From: Naumannella cuiyingiana
GTDB taxonomy: Bacteria; Actinomycetota; Actinomycetes; Propionibacteriales; Propionibacteriaceae
Assembly: GCF_013408305.1 (NCBI RefSeq)
Contig: NZ_JACBZS010000001.1
Coordinates: 3,162,001 to 3,226,000, forward strand
Reading direction: 5' to 3'
DNA length: 64,000 nt
Position numbers and translations under genes: made by a program. The notes beneath the pieces were generated by a model that was given only the letters and a program-made list of their open reading frames with translations, was not told the DNA's origin and did no database searches. This document shows, piece by piece, positions 46,924-56,687 of the stretch. The stretch's first letter is position 1. Every line of letters starts with the position of its first letter.

Positions 46924-49785
46924 ATGGCCCGGACCTCGACAGCACAGCGGTTCGCCGAGTCCTTCGATTTCGAGCTCGACGACTACCAGCGCGAGGCGAT
47001 CGATCACATCGAGGCCGGTGCCGGCGTACTGGTCGCGGCGCCGACCGGTGCCGGCAAGACGGTGGCCGGAGAGTTCGCGGTCGAGCTGGCGCTGGAGCAG
47101 GGCCGCAAGGCGTTCTACACGACGCCGATCAAGGCCCTCAGCAACCAGAAGTTCCACGACCTGGTCAACCGCCACGGCGCCGACCGGGTCGGCCTGCTGA
47201 CCGGGGACTCCTCGATCAACGCCGACGCCCCGGTGGTGGTGATGACCACCGAGGTGTTGCGGAACATGATCTATGCCCGGTCGGCGGCGCTGGACAATCT
47301 CGGCTTTGTGGTGATGGACGAGGTGCACTACCTCGCCGACCGGTTCCGCGGCTCGGTCTGGGAGGAGGTGATCATCGGGCTCGCCGACTCGGTGCAACTG
47401 GTTGCGCTCTCGGCGACGGTGAGCAACGCCGAGGAGTTCGGTGACTGGCTCGACGAGGTACGCGGTGACATCCGGATCGTGGTCTCCGAGCGCCGCCCGG
47501 TGCCCCTGTACCAACACGTGATGGTCGGCCGCGAGCTGCATGATCTTTTCGCCGACGAGGCGCCGACGGCCGCGGCGGAGCCCGTCGCCGCGGCCCGGCA
47601 CGATGTCAATCCGGCGCTGGTGCGCTTCGCCAAGGAGGAGTCCAGGCTGGTCCGCGACGACGCCCGCCGGCCGCGGGGCAGGTCGGGACGCGGCAAGAGC
47701 GGGCGGCGCTCCGGTTACGGCGGGGGTGCGCACCGAGATCACCGGGCCAAGGTGCCGAAGCGGTTCCAGATCCCGCGCCGAGGGGATGTCGTCGAGGCGC
47801 TGCGCCGCGACAACCTGCTCCCGGCGATCGTCTTCATCTTCTCCCGGGCCGGCTGCGACGCGGCCGTCGGGCAGTTGCTGCACGACGGGGTCGACCTGAC
47901 CACGCGCGCGGACAAGGCGCGGATCGCCGCGATCGCCGACCGGCACATCGCCGGCCTGTCCGAGGCCGATCTGGCCGCGCTCGGCTACGGCGAGTTCCGC
48001 GACGCCCTGTTGCGCGGCATCGCCGCTCACCACGCCGGGATGCTGCCGGCGCTCAAGGAGTGCGTCGAGGAGTGTTTCGTCGGCGGGCTGATCAAGGTCG
48101 TCTTCGCCACCGAGACGCTGGCGCTCGGCATCAACATGCCGGCCCGGAGCGTCGTGTTGGAGAAGCTGGTCAAGTTCAACGGCGAGAGCCACGTCGACAT
48201 CACGCCGGGGGAGTACACCCAGCTCACGGGCCGCGCCGGTCGGCGCGGGATCGACACCGAGGGGCATGCGGTGGTGCTCTGGCAGCCGGGGTTCGACCCG
48301 CGGGCGGTGGCGGGCCTGGCGTCGCGGCGTACCTATCCGCTGCGATCGAGCTTCGCGCCGACCTACAACATGGCCGTCAACCTGGTCGGCGCCGTCGGCC
48401 GGGACCGGGCGCGCAGCCTGTTGGAGCAGAGCTTCGCGCAGTTCCAGTCCGACCGCTCGGTGGTCGGGCTCGCGCGCAGGGTGAGCCGCAACGAGGAGGC
48501 CGCGGCCGAGTTGTGGCAGCGCGCCGCCTGCGAGCGTGGCGACTTCGCCTCCTATGCCAGGTTGCGCGAGGAGATCTCCACGCTGGAGGCGCAGGCCGCG
48601 CGCAGTCGGCGCAGCGATCGGCGCGCGGAGGCCCAGGTCGCGCTGGAGGCGTTGCGGCCGGGCGACATCGTCTGGGTGCCGAGCGGGCGGCACGGCGGCT
48701 GGTCCGTGGTGATCGAACCGGGGGTCGGCGACGACCGCCAGGGGCCGCGCCCGCTCGTACTGGGCCAGGACCGGCAGGTCCGCAGGCTCGGCCTGGCCGA
48801 CTTCGCGGTGCCGGTGCAACCGGTCAGCCGGGTCCGCGTACCGAAGCGGTTCTCCCCGCGCGACTCGCATTCCCGGCGCAGCCTGGGCGCGGCGATGGAT
48901 GCCCGGCTGGCGGAGATCGACGCCACCCCCGAACGGTTCCGGCCCGGCGCGATGGACGCGGAGGTGGCCGCGCGGATCGAGGAGCTGCGCGCCGAGCTGC
49001 GCGCCCACCCGTGCCATGGCTGTCCCGACCGCGAGGCCCACGCCCGGTGGGCCGAGCGCGCGCTGCGGCTGGAGGACGAGAACGCCAAGCTCCGGGGGCG
49101 GATGCAGACGCGGACCAACACGATCGCGACCCGCTTCGACCGGATCTGCCGGGTGCTGGAGTCGCACGGCTATCTCGACGGTGACGAGGTGACCCGGGAG
49201 GGCCGGATGCTGGCCCGGATCTACAACGAGCTGGACCTGGTCGCCGCCGAGGTGTTGCGCGCCGGCGTGCTGGACGATCTCGATCCCGCCCAGCTTGCCG
49301 CCGTGCTGTCCAGCCTGGTCTACGAGGCCCGGCGCAGCGACGATCGCCGTCCGGTCTGGCGCGTGGCCGACGCGGCGGCGCAGGCCGCCATCGACGAGGT
49401 GTGGCGGATTCATCGGCGCGTCTCGCTGGCGGAGCGGGATGCCCGACTGGAGCGCGGCCCCGATCCCGACGCCGGGTTCGCCGGCCCCGCGCATGCCTGG
49501 GCCTCGGGCGCCGGCCTGGCCAGCGTGCTCGGCGAATCCGGGCTGACCGCCGGCGACTTCGTCCGTTGGGTACGCCAGGTGATCGACTTCGCCGACCAGA
49601 TCGGCAATGCGGCGGGGCAGCTCGGCAATACCGCGGTCCGCGACACCGCGCGCCGGGCCGTCGGCGCCATGCGGCGCGGGGTGGTCGACTTCACCGCCGA
49701 GGACGTCGAGGCCGATGAGGGACTGGACGAGGACCTCGCCGACGAGGCGTTCGCGCCCCGGCGTACCGATCCCGGCCGGAGCTGA
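46924..49785 (+). CDS. helY: DEAD/DEAH-box RNA helicase HelY (Ski2/Mtr4-like)
   Basis: 953 residues. RecA-like domains with Walker A APTGAGKTVAGEF, DEVH box VVMDEVHYLADRF, SAT motif VALSATVSNAEE, and motif VI QLTGRAGRRGID. An insert rich in RG/K (about 235-275) breaks domain 1-2; the C-terminal half has the helical DSHCT domain (about 800-900). Ski2-type helicases unwind RNA 3'-5'. Last gene of the pafBC-tatAC-helY neighbourhood, the same as in mycobacteria. Confidence 0.93.
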   Translation: MARTSTAQRFAESFDFELDDYQREAIDHIEAGAGVLVAAPTGAGKTVAGEFAVELALEQGRKAFYTTPIKALSNQKFHDLVNRHGADRVGLLTGDSSINADAPVVVMTTEVLRNMIYARSAALDNLGFVVMDEVHYLADRFRGSVWEEVIIGLADSVQLVALSATVSNAEEFGDWLDEVRGDIRIVVSERRPVPLYQHVMVGRELHDLFADEAPTAAAEPVAAARHDVNPALVRFAKEESRLVRDDARRPRGRSGRGKSGRRSGYGGGAHRDHRAKVPKRFQIPRRGDVVEALRRDNLLPAIVFIFSRAGCDAAVGQLLHDGVDLTTRADKARIAAIADRHIAGLSEADLAALGYGEFRDALLRGIAAHHAGMLPALKECVEECFVGGLIKVVFATETLALGINMPARSVVLEKLVKFNGESHVDITPGEYTQLTGRAGRRGIDTEGHAVVLWQPGFDPRAVAGLASRRTYPLRSSFAPTYNMAVNLVGAVGRDRARSLLEQSFAQFQSDRSVVGLARRVSRNEEAAAELWQRAACERGDFASYARLREEISTLEAQAARSRRSDRRAEAQVALEALRPGDIVWVPSGRHGGWSVVIEPGVGDDRQGPRPLVLGQDRQVRRLGLADFAVPVQPVSRVRVPKRFSPRDSHSRRSLGAAMDARLAEIDATPERFRPGAMDAEVAARIEELRAELRAHPCHGCPDREAHARWAERALRLEDENAKLRGRMQTRTNTIATRFDRICRVLESHGYLDGDEVTREGRMLARIYNELDLVAAEVLRAGVLDDLDPAQLAAVLSSLVYEARRSDDRRPVWRVADAAAQAAIDEVWRIHRRVSLAERDARLERGPDPDAGFAGPAHAWASGAGLASVLGESGLTAGDFVRWVRQVIDFADQIGNAAGQLGNTAVRDTARRAVGAMRRGVVDFTAEDVEADEGLDEDLADEAFAPRRTDPGRS

Positions 49786-49838
49786 GCGCGCCAATCGCCT
49801 GACAGCCGCCTCCGGGCTGGGTAGGTTGCCGCCACACT

Positions 49839-49854
49839 GTGACACACATCACGT
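49839..49854 (+). promoter_or_regulatory. CRP/GlxR-type operator upstream of the M28 peptidase
   Basis: TGTGACACACATCACG, the TGTGA-N6-TCACA pattern with one mismatch, 43 bp before the start codon. Suggests cAMP-linked control of the secreted peptidase. Confidence 0.6.
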
Positions 49855-49897
49855 CTGGCCCGGGTGTGATCCGCCCGGGTCGAACCGGAGGAGACTC

Positions 49898-51436
49898 ATG
49901 AAGATTCAACCAGGAAGCGCGGTGCTGGCCGCGACGGCGGCGATCGCGCTCGCCGCGGTCTCGGTGCCGCCCGCGACGGCGGCCCCGGGGGGCAACCCGA
50001 ACAACCCGAAGAAGTTCACCAAGGCGGTCACCGCCGAGGCGGTGATGGGTCACCTGGAGCAGTTCCAGGCGATCGCCGACGCCAACGGCGGCAACCGGGC
50101 GGCCGGTACGTCCGGCTACGAGGAGTCCGCGCGCTATGTGGAGCGGACCCTGCAGGCGGCGGGCTATCAGACCTGGCGCCAGCCCTTCAGCTTCACCTAC
50201 ACCGAGACCACCACCTCGCTGGAGGAGGTGTCACCGACCGCGCGATCGATCGACCAGCGCCCGATGAGCTACGGGCCCGACACCCCGGTCGGCGGCATCA
50301 CCGGCGAGCTGGTCCAGCCCGCCACCGTGACCGGATGCGATGCCTCGGAGTGGGGTGACACCGACGCCACCGGCAAGATCGCCCTGGTCAGCCGCGGCGC
50401 CTGTTCGTTCAGCCAGAAGTCGCTGGCGGCCGGCGAGGCGGGGGCGAGTGCGTTGATCATCTACAACAACGAGCCCGGGATGCTGAACGGCACGCTCAGC
50501 GCGCCGAACGAGGGGTACGTGCCGACCACCGGGATCACCCAGGACGACGGCCAGGCGCTCGCGGCCGAGGCGGCCGCCGGTCCCGTGGTCGTCACCTTCA
50601 ACCTGCAGTCGCTCGTCGAGGAGCGCGAGACCTTCAACGTGTTGGCCGAGACAACGACCGGTCGCGACGACAACGTGGTGATGATCGGCTCGCATCTCGA
50701 CGGCGCGCAGGAGGGGCCCGGGATGAGCGACAACGGCTCGGGCGCGGCCGCGAACCTCGAGACCGCGGTGCAGATGGCGAAGGTCAACAAGGTCAACAAC
50801 AAGATCAGGTTCGCCTTCTGGGGCGCGGAGGAGCGCGGGCTGGTGGGCGCGCGCCACTATGTCAACGATCTGGTGGAGAACGACCCGCAGGCGCTCGGCG
50901 ACATCGCGCTGTACCTGAACTACGACATGGTGGGTTCGCCCAACTACATCATCGGCGTCTATGACGCAGACCAGTCGACCTACCCGGCGCCCGTACCCGT
51001 GCCGGAGGGTTCGGCCGCCGTGGAGAAGGTGTTCACCGACTACTACGACAGCGTGGACCAGCCCTGGGTGGACACCGAGTTCTCGGGGCGGTCGGACTAC
51101 CAGCCGTTCATCGACAACGGCGTACCGTCCTCGGGGCTGTTCACGGGCGCCGACGGCGTGAAGACGCCCGAGGAGGTCGAGCTGTTCGGTGGCACCGCGG
51201 GCCTCCTGTACGACCCGAACTATCACACCGCCGCCGACGACATCGACAACATCAACCCGGAGGCGATCGCGATCAACACCAAGGCCATGGCCCATGCGGC
51301 GATCGTCTTCGCCTACGACACCTCGATGGTCAACGGCGAGACCAGCCCCGGCAAGTCCGGCAAGATCAAGCCCGGTAACCAGGGCAAGGCGAAGAAGGTC
51401 GGCGCCCAGGCGGCTCCGCACCTCGCGGCATCCTGA
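49898..51436 (+). CDS. Secreted M28-family metallopeptidase (aminopeptidase)
   Basis: 512 residues. Signal peptide (about 1-30, cleavage near ATAAPGG), a PA (protease-associated) insert (about 130-235), and a zinc peptidase domain with ligands in IGSHLDGA, MSDNGSGAAANLE, WGAEERGLVGARHY (the EE pair), LNYDMVG and NYHTAADDID. Resembles Streptomyces-type leucine/arginine aminopeptidases. A Lys/Pro/Gly tail (SPGKSGKIKPGNQGKAKK) follows. Ribosome site GGAGGAG at 49886-49892. Confidence 0.92.
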   Translation: MKIQPGSAVLAATAAIALAAVSVPPATAAPGGNPNNPKKFTKAVTAEAVMGHLEQFQAIADANGGNRAAGTSGYEESARYVERTLQAAGYQTWRQPFSFTYTETTTSLEEVSPTARSIDQRPMSYGPDTPVGGITGELVQPATVTGCDASEWGDTDATGKIALVSRGACSFSQKSLAAGEAGASALIIYNNEPGMLNGTLSAPNEGYVPTTGITQDDGQALAAEAAAGPVVVTFNLQSLVEERETFNVLAETTTGRDDNVVMIGSHLDGAQEGPGMSDNGSGAAANLETAVQMAKVNKVNNKIRFAFWGAEERGLVGARHYVNDLVENDPQALGDIALYLNYDMVGSPNYIIGVYDADQSTYPAPVPVPEGSAAVEKVFTDYYDSVDQPWVDTEFSGRSDYQPFIDNGVPSSGLFTGADGVKTPEEVELFGGTAGLLYDPNYHTAADDIDNINPEAIAINTKAMAHAAIVFAYDTSMVNGETSPGKSGKIKPGNQGKAKKVGAQAAPHLAAS

Positions 51437-51453
51437 CCGGGGTTGACGGTTCG

Positions 51454-51483
51454 GCGGGGCCCGGTCGACCGACCGGGCCCCGC
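51454..51483. terminator. Bidirectional terminator hairpin
   Basis: Perfect 14-bp arms GCGGGGCCCGGTCG / CGACCGGGCCCCGC with a 2-nt gap, 17 nt after the peptidase stop and 22 nt before the tldE stop. No T-run, as is common in high-GC genomes. Confidence 0.7.
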
Positions 51484-51505
51484 GCAGGTCCGCCGGGTTC
51501 GCCGG

Positions 51506-52891
51506 TCAGTGCGCGTCGGAGACCGTGGAGAAGTTGAAATCGGGTACGCGGACCGGCGGCGCGACGGCGTCGGCGAACCAGTCCTGCCACTCCCGGGGCA
51601 GCGCCGGCTCGGCGCGGCCGGCCTCGCTGATCCGGCCGAGCAGCGCGACGGGTGACTCGTTGAACCGGAAGTTGTTCACCATGCCGACCACCTCGCCGCT
51701 CTCGATCAGGTAGACGCCGTCGCGGGTCAGCCCGGTCAGCAGCAGGGTCTCCGGGTCCACCTCGCGGATGTACCACAGGCAGGTCAGCAACAGTCCGCGT
51801 TCGGTGCGGGCGATCATCGCCTCAAGATCATCGCTCCCGCCGGCGTCCATGATCAGGTTCTCGGTGGGGAAGGCGAACGGCCCGGCCGCCGCACCCTCAC
51901 CGGCGGCCAGGGCGCGGTCCCGGGCCAGGGCGGTCAGGACGCCGTCGCGCAGCCACTCGACGCGGCCCACGGGCGCCCCGTTGTCGAAGATCGACTGCTC
52001 GGCGCCCGAGGTGGCGTGCACGATCGCGAACGGCGCGCGTTGCAGCCCCGGGTACGCGGGGTCGCTGACCAGCGATACCGGCAGCGCGGCCAGTCGCTCG
52101 CCCTCCCGGGTGCGCCCGTCCGCCGCGGCGAACACATTGCGCCCCTGCGCCGCATCGCGGGCCGACAGGCTCCACGACAGGTAGATCATCAGGTCGGCGA
52201 CGGCCGAGGGCGGCAGCACGGCCTCGTACCGGCCGGCGGGCAGGTCGATCCGGTTCGCCGACCAGCCGAGGCGCCTGATCAACTCCTGGTGCATCGCGGC
52301 GACATCGACATCGGCGAAGTCGCGAACGTGCCGGCCGGTCCAGGCCGACGCGATCATGTCCGGTTGCTTGGCATTGATCTCGATCCGCCCGGATCGTTGG
52401 ACGTGCCGGCGCCGGGTGCCGGTGCTGGCGCCGAGCCAGGTCGTGGTGACCATCAGCTCGGCGAACCCGAACAGCAGATGATCACGCTCCGCGGCCCGGG
52501 CGAAGGCCGACGCCAGCGCCTCGGGTACGCCGTCCAGGGCCGCGGCATCGGTGACCGGCGCGGGCTCGGCGAAGTCGGCGTCGCGCCCGCCGTCGACCAG
52601 CTCGGTCGCATCGTCGGCGGGCGCCCCGGCGAGCGCGGCGGCTCGCGCCCGGCCCAGCAGGTCGGCGCAGTCGGCCGCGGAGCCGACCGGACCGCTCGCC
52701 GAGCCGGCCGCCACTCCCCGGGTGCCGCTGACAAAGGCGTGGGCCGTGGCCAGCGATTCGTGCAGCACCCCGTTGGTGGTCAGCGCATTGTTCGCCCAAC
52801 GCAGATTCACCTGGCCGATGTCTTCGACGATCAGCACGGCGTCGCCCTCGGCCCCCGCGAGGGCTTCCTCGACCCACTGCGCTGCGGTCAT
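51506..52891 (-). CDS. tldE: TldE/PmbA-type partner of TldD
   Basis: 461 residues; the same modulator-of-gyrase fold as the upstream TldD but without its HExxxH motif. Parts: N-terminal AQWVEEALAGAEGDAVLIVEDIGQVNLRWANN, central IEINAKQPDMIASAW, and C-terminal GVYLIESGEVVGMVNNFRFNESPVALLGRI. In E. coli, TldD/TldE act as a heterodimeric protease. The ATG overlaps the tldD stop. Confidence 0.88.
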   Translation of the reverse strand: MTAAQWVEEALAGAEGDAVLIVEDIGQVNLRWANNALTTNGVLHESLATAHAFVSGTRGVAAGSASGPVGSAADCADLLGRARAAALAGAPADDATELVDGGRDADFAEPAPVTDAAALDGVPEALASAFARAAERDHLLFGFAELMVTTTWLGASTGTRRRHVQRSGRIEINAKQPDMIASAWTGRHVRDFADVDVAAMHQELIRRLGWSANRIDLPAGRYEAVLPPSAVADLMIYLSWSLSARDAAQGRNVFAAADGRTREGERLAALPVSLVSDPAYPGLQRAPFAIVHATSGAEQSIFDNGAPVGRVEWLRDGVLTALARDRALAAGEGAAAGPFAFPTENLIMDAGGSDDLEAMIARTERGLLLTCLWYIREVDPETLLLTGLTRDGVYLIESGEVVGMVNNFRFNESPVALLGRISEAGRAEPALPREWQDWFADAVAPPVRVPDFNFSTVSDAH

Positions 52892-54372
52892 GCTGCACCA
52901 CCCTCCGTCACGGTGTTCAGGACGTTCACTCCGCGGAACAGCGCGCTCGGCGAGCCGTGCGAGACGGGGGCAACCTGGCCGGGCTGGCCCTTGCCGCAGT
53001 TGGCGGCGCCCGCCAACAGCCAGGTCTGCGGGCCGCCGACCGCCTCCAGCGAGCGCCAGAACTCGGTGGTGGTCGCCTGGTACGCGACGTCGCGGAGCTG
53101 TCCGGCGAGGCGCCCGTTGCGGATCCGGAAGAAGCGCTGCCCGGTGAACTGGAAGTTGTAGCGCTGCATGTCGATCGACCACGAGTTGTCGCCGACCACA
53201 TAGATCCCGTCGGACACGCCGGCGATCAGCCCGGCGGTGTCGGGGCCGTCCGCTGCCGGCTGCAGCGAGACATTCGGCATCCGTTGCAGCGGGATGTGCC
53301 CGGGGGAGTCGGCATAGGCGCAGCCGTTGGATCGGGGCAGCCCGAGCAGGGGCGCCATCTGCCGGTTCAACTGGTAGCCGACCAGCGTGCCGTCGCGGAT
53401 GATGTCGAACTCGGTTGCGGCGACCCCCTCGTCGTCCCAGCCGACGCTCGCCAGGCCGTGTTCGGTGGTGCGGTCCCCGGTCACGTTCATCACCGGCGAG
53501 CCGTAGCGCAGGGTGCCGAGCTGGTCCGGGGTGGCGAACGAGGTGCCCGCGTAGGCCGCCTCGTAGCCGAGCGCGCGGTCCAGCTCGGTCGCATGCGCGA
53601 CGGACTCGTGGATGGTGAGCCACAGATTGGTCGGGTCGATCACCAGGTCGTAGCGACCCGGCTCGACGCTCGGGGCGACCGCATGTTCGGCAAGCAGTTC
53701 GGGCAGCTCGGCGATCTCCGCGTCGAAGTCCCACCCGTCGCCGAGCAGATACTCCCAGCCGCGGCCCGCCGGCGGCGCCAGGGTGCGCATGGTGGCGAAG
53801 CCATGATCACCGATCGTTGTCGCGGTGAACGACGGCACCGTGCGCACCCGGTGCTGGCGGGTGCGGGTCCCGGCCAGGTCGGCATAGAACTTCTCCTCCG
53901 ACACCGCCAGCAACGAGGCGTCGGCATGATCGACACCGCGGCCGCCCAGCAGCGCCCCGGACAGTTCGACCAGCCGGTCGGTGATCAGGTCGTCGGAGAC
54001 GTCCAACGGGTCGAGCCGGAAGGCGGAGCGCCAGCGGCCGTCGGGGTGGGCCGGCTCTGCTGCCAGCTCGACCGGAACGGACAGCGGCGCCGATGCGCGG
54101 GCGATGGCCACGGCCCGCTCGGCCACGCGGGCCGCCGCGCCGGTGTCCAGGCTGCTGTCCGCGGCGAAGCCCCAGGCCCCGTCCACGATCACCCGGACGC
54201 CGATCCCGGCGGTCACGGAATTCGTCGCGGATTCGGTACGCCCGTCGCGCAGTCGGCGGTGCAGGCTGCGCGAGCTCTCGATCCGCACGTCGGCATGCCG
54301 GGCGCCCAGCTCCGTGGCGCGCTGCAGCGCTGCGTCGGCGAGCGCGTCCACGGGGAGTTGATCAAGCGGCAT
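52888..54372 (-). CDS. tldD: TldD-family metalloprotease
   Basis: 494 residues. Zinc motif HESVAHATE (HExxxH, near 256-264) and the conserved C-terminal glycine-rich region (DNSWSIDMQRYNFQFTGQRFFRI, LAGAANCGKGQPGQVAPVSHGSPS). It forms the catalytic half of the TldD/TldE protease that degrades or trims unfolded peptides, including peptide-antibiotic precursors in some bacteria. No such peptide gene is recognised nearby. Confidence 0.9.
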   Translation of the reverse strand: MPLDQLPVDALADAALQRATELGARHADVRIESSRSLHRRLRDGRTESATNSVTAGIGVRVIVDGAWGFAADSSLDTGAAARVAERAVAIARASAPLSVPVELAAEPAHPDGRWRSAFRLDPLDVSDDLITDRLVELSGALLGGRGVDHADASLLAVSEEKFYADLAGTRTRQHRVRTVPSFTATTIGDHGFATMRTLAPPAGRGWEYLLGDGWDFDAEIAELPELLAEHAVAPSVEPGRYDLVIDPTNLWLTIHESVAHATELDRALGYEAAYAGTSFATPDQLGTLRYGSPVMNVTGDRTTEHGLASVGWDDEGVAATEFDIIRDGTLVGYQLNRQMAPLLGLPRSNGCAYADSPGHIPLQRMPNVSLQPAADGPDTAGLIAGVSDGIYVVGDNSWSIDMQRYNFQFTGQRFFRIRNGRLAGQLRDVAYQATTTEFWRSLEAVGGPQTWLLAGAANCGKGQPGQVAPVSHGSPSALFRGVNVLNTVTEGGAA

Positions 54373-54405
54373 CGGGCGAGCGTAGCGTCCCGGCCGGCGG
54401 CACGC

Positions 54406-55173
54406 TCACTGCGGTCGCAGGCGCAGGCCCTGCATCCCGCCGTCGACCGCGAGGGCGGTCCCGGTGGTGGCGCCGGCGGCGGGGGAGGCCAGATAGGCGA
54501 CGGCCTCCGCCACCTCGGGTGCGCTGACCAGGCGACCGGTCGGCTGGCGGGCGTCCAGGGCGGCCCGCTCGGCAGCCGGGTCGGCGGCGCTGTCCAGCAG
54601 GCGGCCGATCCACGGAGTGTCGACGGTGCCGGGATTGACACAGTTCACGCGGATTCCCTCGCGTACGTGGTCGGCGGCCATCGCCAGGGTGAGCGAGAGG
54701 ACGGCTCCCTTCGACGCGCTGTAGAGGGCGCGTTGCGGCAACCCGGCCGTCGCCGCGATGGAACAGGTGTTGACGATCGCCGCGTGCTCGGAACGCCGCA
54801 GCCAGGGCAGGGCGGCTCGGCTGACCCGGGCCATGCCGAAGACGTTGACGTCGAAGACCCGTTGCCACTCGCTGTCGGGATTGTCCGCAACCGTGCCTTG
54901 GGCGCCGATGCCCGCGTTGTTGATCACGATGTCGAGGCCGCCGAGCTCGTTGCCCACCCGTTCGATCGCGGTGCGGACCGAGGCATCGTCGGTGACATCG
55001 CAGGCCACGGCGAGGAAGCGCTCGTCGGCGCCGTCGGGATTCACGTCGAGCACGGCCACACTCGCGCCGAGTGCCGCGAGCCGATCGGCGATCGCGGCGC
55101 CGATGCCCGACGCGCCGCCGGTGACCGCTGCCACCAGTCCGCGCAGGGGGCCCGGGGTGCTCGATTGGTTCAT
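54406..55173 (-). CDS. SDR oxidoreductase, probable 2-keto-3-deoxy-L-fuconate dehydrogenase
   Basis: 255 residues, classical short-chain dehydrogenase: GGASGIGAAIADRLA (NAD site), INNAGIG, catalytic serine region NTCSIAATAGLPQRALYSASKGAVLSL (YxxxK) and VNPGTVDTPW. ATG 55173 has GGAGG upstream. Divergent from L-fuconate dehydratase, which makes the likely substrate, 2-keto-3-deoxy-L-fuconate. Role inferred from this context; SDR specificity cannot be read from the sequence alone. Confidence 0.78.
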   Translation of the reverse strand: MNQSSTPGPLRGLVAAVTGGASGIGAAIADRLAALGASVAVLDVNPDGADERFLAVACDVTDDASVRTAIERVGNELGGLDIVINNAGIGAQGTVADNPDSEWQRVFDVNVFGMARVSRAALPWLRRSEHAAIVNTCSIAATAGLPQRALYSASKGAVLSLTLAMAADHVREGIRVNCVNPGTVDTPWIGRLLDSAADPAAERAALDARQPTGRLVSAPEVAEAVAYLASPAAGATTGTALAVDGGMQGLRLRPQ

Positions 55174-55290
55174 GATCATCCTCCGTCCCGGGCACGTGCG
55201 GTGCCGGTCTCGGTGCGAGCGGGTGTTGATAACAGTTTGGCAGTCATCGGCCGTCCCGCGGCGGCGGGATCGCCGATCGTGTGCCACCAT

Positions 55291-55301
55291 ACATCTGATG
55301 T
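55291..55301. promoter_or_regulatory. Palindromic operator candidate for the fucose cluster
   Basis: ACATCTGATGT, a perfect 11-bp palindrome in the 194-bp divergent region between the SDR and the dehydratase. Length and symmetry fit a FadR-type GntR dimer such as the product at 62188-62901. No second copy was noticed in the window. Confidence 0.45.
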
Positions 55302-55367
55302 TTGTGCCGGGCATCGGGTGTACGCGCCGGAGCGTACCCCCGCATCCGGCAGGAGAGGTGGCACGAC

Positions 55368-56687
55368 GTGGCTCTGATCAGCGACTTCGACGTGATCGAC
55401 GTCCGCTTCCCCACCTCGCGGCTGCTCGACGGCTCCGATGCGATGAATCCGGACCCGGACTACTCGGCGGCCTACCTGCGGATCGGGCTGGACGACGGTG
55501 GCTCCGGCCACGGATTCGTCTTCACCATCGGGCGCGGCAATGACGTGGTGGCCGGTGCCATCGAGGCGCTGCGCGAGCGCTACCTGGGCCGCGATGCCGA
55601 ACCGCTGCTGGCCGATCTCGGCGCCGCCTGGGCCGAGCTGGTGCACGATTCGCAGTTGCGCTGGCTGGGGCCGGAGAAGGGCGTCATGCACATGGCCATC
55701 GGGGCCGTGGTGAATGCCCTGTGGGATCTGCGCGCCAAACGCGAGGGCCTGCCGTTGTGGCAGCTACTGGCCCGGATGAGCCCCGAGGAGCTCGTCGGTC
55801 TGGTCGACTTCCGCTACCTGACCGACGCGCTGACCCCCGAGGAGGCGTTGCAACTGCTGCGTGACGCCGAGCCCGGACGGCGCGAGCGCGAGGCCGAGCT
55901 GCTGCGTGCGGGCTACCCCGGCTACACCACCACCCCGGGCTGGCTGGGCTACACCGATGACAAGATGCAGCGACTGTGCCGGGAGGCCGTCGAGGCCGGC
56001 TTCGACCTGATCAAGCTCAAGGTCGGTGCCGACCTCGACGACGACATCCGGCGGCTCGCCCTGGCCCGCGAGGCGGTCGGGCCCGGCATCGGCATCGCCG
56101 TCGACGCCAACCAGCGTTGGGGCGTGGACGAGGCGATCGACTGGATCCGGGCCTTGGCCGAGGTCGGCCCGCTGGCCTGGATCGAGGAGCCGACCAGTCC
56201 CGACGACGTGCTCGGCCACGCGACCATCGCCCGCGCGGTGGCCCCGACCCCGGTCGCGACCGGCGAGATGTGCCAGAGCCGGATCATGTTCAAGCAGTAC
56301 CTGCAGGCCGGCGGGCTGCAGGTGCTCCAGCTCGACGCCGCCCGGGTCGCGGGCGTCAACGAGAACCTGGCCATCCTCCTGCTTGCCGCCAAGTTCGGCG
56401 TACCCGTGTGTCCGCACGCGGGAGGGGTCGGGCTGTGTGAGGCGGTCCAACACTTCTCGATGTTCGACCATGTTGCGCTGAGCGGCAGCCAGCAGGGGCG
56501 TCGGATCGAGTTCGTCGACCACCTGCACGAGCATTTCGTCACCCCCGTGGTGATCCGCGACGGCCGCTATCTCGCGCCGACGGACCCCGGCACCGGGGCG
56601 GAGATGCACGAGTCGAGCCTGCGCAATTTCGCCTACCCCGACGGCCCGCAGTGGCGCGCGGAGGACAGCCGTGTCCGGGCCGGCTGA
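55368..56687 (+). CDS. L-fuconate dehydratase
   Basis: 439 residues; enolase superfamily, FucD/ENOSF1 type. Very recognisable parts: [29 protein letters not shown], catalytic lysines in [12 protein letters not shown], metal ligands D in [13 protein letters not shown] in [14 protein letters not shown] and E in [14 protein letters not shown], and catalytic histidine in [12 protein letters not shown]. Dehydrates L-fuconate to 2-keto-3-deoxy-L-fuconate. Where relatives read GEHC the motif here reads GEMC. GTG 55368 chosen for AGGAGAGG at 55351-55358. Confidence 0.93.
   Translation: MALISDFDVIDVRFPTSRLLDGSDAMNPDPDYSAAYLRIGLDDGGSGHGFVFTIGRGNDVVAGAIEALRERYLGRDAEPLLADLGAAWAELVHDSQLRWLGPEKGVMHMAIGAVVNALWDLRAKREGLPLWQLLARMSPEELVGLVDFRYLTDALTPEEALQLLRDAEPGRREREAELLRAGYPGYTTTPGWLGYTDDKMQRLCREAVEAGFDLIKLKVGADLDDDIRRLALAREAVGPGIGIAVDANQRWGVDEAIDWIRALAEVGPLAWIEEPTSPDDVLGHATIARAVAPTPVATGEMCQSRIMFKQYLQAGGLQVLQLDAARVAGVNENLAILLLAAKFGVPVCPHAGGVGLCEAVQHFSMFDHVALSGSQQGRRIEFVDHLHEHFVTPVVIRDGRYLAPTDPGTGAEMHESSLRNFAYPDGPQWRAEDSRVRAG

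Noticed and set aside
46884-46925. ATG 46925 as start of the small minus-strand gene
   Set aside because: Would overlap the helY start codon and add an atypical Pro/Thr/Val segment; GTG 46883 with its CAGACT box is more likely.
46360-49845. Long minus-strand open frame (over 1100 codons) opposite helY
   Set aside because: Antisense mirror of a certain helicase gene; composition typical of GC-driven shadow frames.
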